A DNA stretch of 8,073 bases from Gemmatimonadota bacterium (GTDB taxonomy: Bacteria; JBHIER01; G020348925): the NCBI GenBank assembly GCA_020348925.1, contig CP070758.1, positions 1,441,620 through 1,449,692 of the forward strand, read 5' to 3'. A model generated the notes under the pieces. That model was not told the DNA's origin. It saw only the letters and a list, made by a program, of their open reading frames with translations, and did not search any database. The translations under genes were made by a program, and so were the position numbers. Shown here piece by piece: positions 5,060 through 8,073 of the stretch. Numbering within the stretch: position 1 is the first letter of the stretch; each line of letters opens with the position of its first letter.

Positions 5060-8000
5060 TCACTTCATGTATATCATCCGCTTTGTGTCGACGAAGTCGG
5101 AAACCTCAATGCGATAGAAGTATATTCCGCTGGGAACCATATTTCCACTACTGTCTCGACCGTTCCAGGTCACGGTATAACAACCGGGTTCCTGAACTTC
5201 ATCCACCAGCGTCAGCATCTCCTGCCCGAGGACATTAAATACTCTGAGTCGCGTCAGCGCGGGTACACGTCCCTGTGGTATCTGATACCGAATAGCTGTC
5301 GAGGGATTAAACGGATTCGGATAGTTTGCAAAGAGCGCGGAGCTCTCAGGAGCTACAGGAGCACCCTTGGAAATTTCCGATCCTGTGTTCACATCCAGAG
5401 ACCGTCCGATCATGTCGGCAATAATCACTTCCTCGAAACGGACTGCTGTCGAACCGGAAACCGGTATCAGCAAAATAGGTTCTTCTCCTGGAGAAATGTT
5501 GCCGCCGTTGAATCCATACAGCAGTATGGTCACAATCCCGTCCCTCGTTGCCCAAGCCACGTTCATTTGACGGCTCCGATCGGTCAACACCGGAGCACCA
5601 AAACAGCCGCTCCCTTCCACAGGACACAGCCTCAATTGAACCCCTCCGACGGGAACGGACGATCCAATTGAAATGATCATGTTCCGGTTCTCCTGAAGCT
5701 CGTCGTTTTTCTCCGCAACCGTCACGTCAACGGGGGTCGAGGAAGACACGGTTTTTGCCGTTCCGCCTCCACCGAGAATATGGTTCACAATGCACAGGAC
5801 GTCGAGAATATTGACCGATCCATCACCGTTACAGTCACCCGACCAGCAGTGATCCCCTTCCATTATGGCACAACTGTCATTCAAAATCATGTTGACGACA
5901 TCGAGTCCGTCAAGGATATCTATTGCGCCGTCGCCGTTCGCATCCCCCTGCTGTCGCTCGCACACGGTCAGCGAGAGATCTTGCGTATCCGAAGCGTGTA
6001 CACTGTCAACCACCTGGACGGTAAAGTATGCCGTGAAGGGATCGTACGCTTCTGGTGTTCCAAAAATATCGCCTGTCATGGCATTCAGGCTTAGACCTTC
6101 TGGCAGCGAACCGCTGACAACGCTCCACGTATAGTGTCCCATCCCACCCACAGCTTCAAGGTTGGCCGAATACGGAGCCTCGATAACGGCCTTTTTGAGT
6201 TGTGCTGTCGTAATTCTCAGGATCGGACTGTAGACAATGGTACTCTGAAAGATTTCGGACTCGTTTCCCGCCGCATCAATGTACCGCACGTACACGGTCT
6301 TGACGCCCGGTTCAGCGTTCCCTCCGTAACTCACGAGATCCCATTCGGCCTGCTCTTCGGCGTAGGGTTCGGGAGGGGACCAGGTTTCACCATCATTGCT
6401 GAATTGCATGGCCGCTATTCCTGACAACGCATCCTGAGCACCGAGTCCTGTTAAGGTAACGATCAGTGTATCCGTGGTCTGTGCCCCGTCCTCGATTGAA
6501 ATCGTTCCTGCAACAGGACCACTGGCATCATAAAAGAGGGGGACGGAAGCGATATTCGTTTCGTTCACATTCCCGGCATTATCCTGAAGCCACAGATAGA
6601 ACATGTGCTCACCTTCCCCGGCAATCTCCACAACGATCGGATTCTCCGTGATGAACTCGCCATCGGTATCCGACGAGGGAAGCTCATTCAGCCTGAAGTA
6701 CCCTCCTGCGACACCCGATATATCCTCAGGATCGGTCCACGTCAGTGTGAAGACATGACTGTGCGTCCACCCCTCGGGCTCAACGGCGAGATCAATAGGA
6801 GCGTCCGGATCGGTCGCGTCGATTCTGACCGAAAAGTGATCGGTAGGTCCCCAGTTGCCTGCCCCGTCAACAGCCCGGCAGTGAAAATACCAGACACCGT
6901 CATCGACGTCAAAGTACTGTTGGGAGTCCTCAGGACCCTGGTTTGTCTCATTCGGGATCAGATCAGGAACATTTGACAGAACAGAACTGAATCCTGCAAT
7001 GCCGGAAAGATCGGACACGATGGTCCAGTGGATTCCAGGGTTCCGATCACTGTACCAGGTCGATTCGGAAGGATGCGTCGAGGAAAATATTTCTGGCGCT
7101 TCGGGAGCGGACGTATCCTTCCTGAACAGGAAACCCTGGACATCCGGCTCGTACGCATGCGTCACAGTATTGCCAGCCTTATCGGCGACCCTGAGGCTGA
7201 TCGCATTCTCACCATTTTCAAGAAGATCCCAATGTACTCCCCACTCGAAGGTGAAATCCGAAGACCGATCCTCTATGAAAACAGCATACCATTGACCGTT
7301 GCCAACGCGATAGGCGGCATAATCGAGAGGTGCATTGTCGCCCCAACCAAAATCGATATCTATGACGCCCCCGGGATTCGAAGCGTACCACTCAGTGGAA
7401 GAACCCATCTCAGGAGTATTGTAGATAATAGTCGGGCCGATGGTGTCCTTGTAAAACTGCCAGCTCCATTCGCCATGTTCTCCTGCCATGTTCCCTTCGG
7501 CATCATCAGCCATAAAATAGATGACATGATGTCCGTCGTCCAAACTTACGAATCCTGGAATCTCCCACCAATCATCATCCCACGAGATCCCCTCCGCATT
7601 GATGAAAATGGGGATCCACGGTTCGGCGTAGGAGTCGATCTGATACCAGGCATCGTCAAGATCTTCATTGTCGTCGAAACCGAAATTGGAGAAAACAGGC
7701 GTTTCGGCGTAATACTGACCCTCGGCTTCGACGATCGCCTCCATGGTCGGCGGTTCGCTGTCCGGTGTCTCCTTGTAAAACTGCCAGCTCCACTCACCGC
7801 CGTGACCGACATGGTTTCCCGCATCATCCCGAGCTACAAAGTACAGTGTGTGACTGCCGTCACTCAATTCATGAAAACAGGGAAGTTCCCAGCCGTCACT
7901 GTCCCACGAGATCCCGTTTACATCGGCGAAGAGCACGGTCCACTCACCACTGAACGAATCAACCTGATATCCGCCCTCATCGAGATCTCTATTATCCTCG

Positions 8001-8073
8001 AAGCCAAAATTGGAAAAAATCGGTGGGCCATCGTAATGCTGTCCCTCGGCTTCGACGATCGCCTCCATGGTCG
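5060..8073 (-). CDS. Very large modular surface protein: Ig-like repeats, putative-Ig domain, dockerin-like pair, T9SS-type sorting domain; C-terminal 1,003 residues, N-terminus beyond right edge
   Basis: The frame is open to base 8073. The Met at 8068 is not the start: the same 'PPTMEAIVEAEG' recurs inside the protein at 7744. Numbering from 8068: two close repeats (1-108, 109-213) and a diverged third (214-320) with 'DNxDLDxxxYQxD ... DDAGN ... EWSWQFYK'; further Ig-like units at about 320-418, 419-515 and 516-613 with D-x-AGN turns (DGAGN, DNAGN, DAAGN). About 615-702 is a putative-Ig domain with the typical 'LPEGLSLNAMTGDIFGTP'. At 709-720 and 745-756 are two dockerin/EF-hand-like loops, DANGDGAIDILD and DCNGDGSVNILD, each followed by a helix; five Cys surround them. 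About 778-897 (MIISIGSSVPVGGVQLRL ... DGIVTILLYGF ... SPGEEPIL) resembles a cohesin-type beta domain, as inference. The end (911-1002) is a sorting domain (FANYPNPFNPSTAIRY ... GIYFYR ... DTKRMIYMK). The role is probably adhesion or scaffolding on the surface; no catalytic motif is visible. Confidence 0.93.
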   Translation of the reverse strand, partial: TMEAIVEAEGQHYDGPPIFSNFGFEDNRDLDEGGYQVDSFSGEWTVLFADVNGISWDSDGWELPCFHELSDGSHTLYFVARDDAGNHVGHGGEWSWQFYKETPDSEPPTMEAIVEAEGQYYAETPVFSNFGFDDNEDLDDAWYQIDSYAEPWIPIFINAEGISWDDDWWEIPGFVSLDDGHHVIYFMADDAEGNMAGEHGEWSWQFYKDTIGPTIIYNTPEMGSSTEWYASNPGGVIDIDFGWGDNAPLDYAAYRVGNGQWYAVFIEDRSSDFTFEWGVHWDLLENGENAISLRVADKAGNTVTHAYEPDVQGFLFRKDTSAPEAPEIFSSTHPSESTWYSDRNPGIHWTIVSDLSGIAGFSSVLSNVPDLIPNETNQGPEDSQQYFDVDDGVWYFHCRAVDGAGNWGPTDHFSVRIDATDPDAPIDLAVEPEGWTHSHVFTLTWTDPEDISGVAGGYFRLNELPSSDTDGEFITENPIVVEIAGEGEHMFYLWLQDNAGNVNETNIASVPLFYDASGPVAGTISIEDGAQTTDTLIVTLTGLGAQDALSGIAAMQFSNDGETWSPPEPYAEEQAEWDLVSYGGNAEPGVKTVYVRYIDAAGNESEIFQSTIVYSPILRITTAQLKKAVIEAPYSANLEAVGGMGHYTWSVVSGSLPEGLSLNAMTGDIFGTPEAYDPFTAYFTVQVVDSVHASDTQDLSLTVCERQQGDANGDGAIDILDGLDVVNMILNDSCAIMEGDHCWSGDCNGDGSVNILDVLCIVNHILGGGGTAKTVSSSTPVDVTVAEKNDELQENRNMIISIGSSVPVGGVQLRLCPVEGSGCFGAPVLTDRSRQMNVAWATRDGIVTILLYGFNGGNISPGEEPILLIPVSGSTAVRFEEVIIADMIGRSLDVNTGSEISKGAPVAPESSALFANYPNPFNPSTAIRYQIPQGRVPALTRLRVFNVLGQEMLTLVDEVQEPGCYTVTWNGRDSSGNMVPSGIYFYRIEVSDFVDTKRMIYMK
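7430..8068. repeat. About 320-bp tandem repeat coding for Ig-like units
   Basis: The segments starting (in coding direction) at 8068 and 7744 are 324 bases apart. They share near-identical blocks such as CCTCGGCTTCGACGATCGCC and CTTGTAAAACTGCCAGCTCC. The two encoded units are 108 and 105 residues; a third, at about 7429-7109, is recognisable only in protein. The last five bases of the window match the junction before the internal copy, so at least one more unit probably lies beyond the edge. Confidence 0.8.

Noticed and set aside
5057-5671. 204-codon forward frame
   Set aside because: Antisense of the sorting domain and cohesin-like region; no ribosome site and no recognisable product.
8066-8068. 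Met at 8068 as the start of the large Ig/dockerin protein
   Set aside because: The same residue occurs in mid-protein in the next repeat at 7744, no signal peptide follows, and the frame stays open to the window edge.

Overview
The window suggests a bacterium of the FCB group, most likely a candidate phylum such as Zixibacteria, Eisenbacteria or a relative. The evidence is two secreted proteins ending in the 'YPNPFNP ... GIYFYR ... DTKRM' C-terminal domain (type A sorting domain of the type IX secretion system, T9SS), FG-GAP beta-propellers, thrombospondin type 3 calcium repeats, dockerin-like repeats and a moderate GC content. The phylum is an inference from domain style, not from a marker gene.

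All supported genes lie on the minus strand, so transcription runs from high to low coordinates. From right to left: (1) 8073-5060, the C-terminal 1,000 or so residues of a very large modular surface protein (Ig-like repeats, putative-Ig domain, dockerin-like pair, possible cohesin-like domain, sorting domain), cut by the right edge; (2) 4946-2580, a complete exported protein with a seven-blade FG-GAP propeller, TSP3 repeats, a helical module and a sorting domain, followed by a good intrinsic terminator at 2551-2513; (3) a possible small open frame at 2445-2281; (4) 2159-1290, an unrecognised lipoprotein with its own promoter; (5) 805 to beyond 1, the N-terminal part of a second, unrelated-looking FG-GAP protein with 58-residue blades that are nearly identical in DNA, also with its own promoter.

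Every gene product in the window carries an export signal or a secretion tail, so this is an accessory locus for the outer surface or secretome. Nothing enzymatic is visible. The propeller, TSP3, dockerin-like and Ig-like modules are all typically calcium-binding or adhesive, which fits surface adhesion, matrix building or scaffolding, but no substrate can be read from the sequence. The two non-coding stretches (about 806-1289 and 2160-2579) hold two promoters of the same design (TTGACA, 17 bases, SATATT), one terminator, an AT-rich dyad and the possible small frame. I do not see a mobile element, CRISPR array, tRNA or rRNA.
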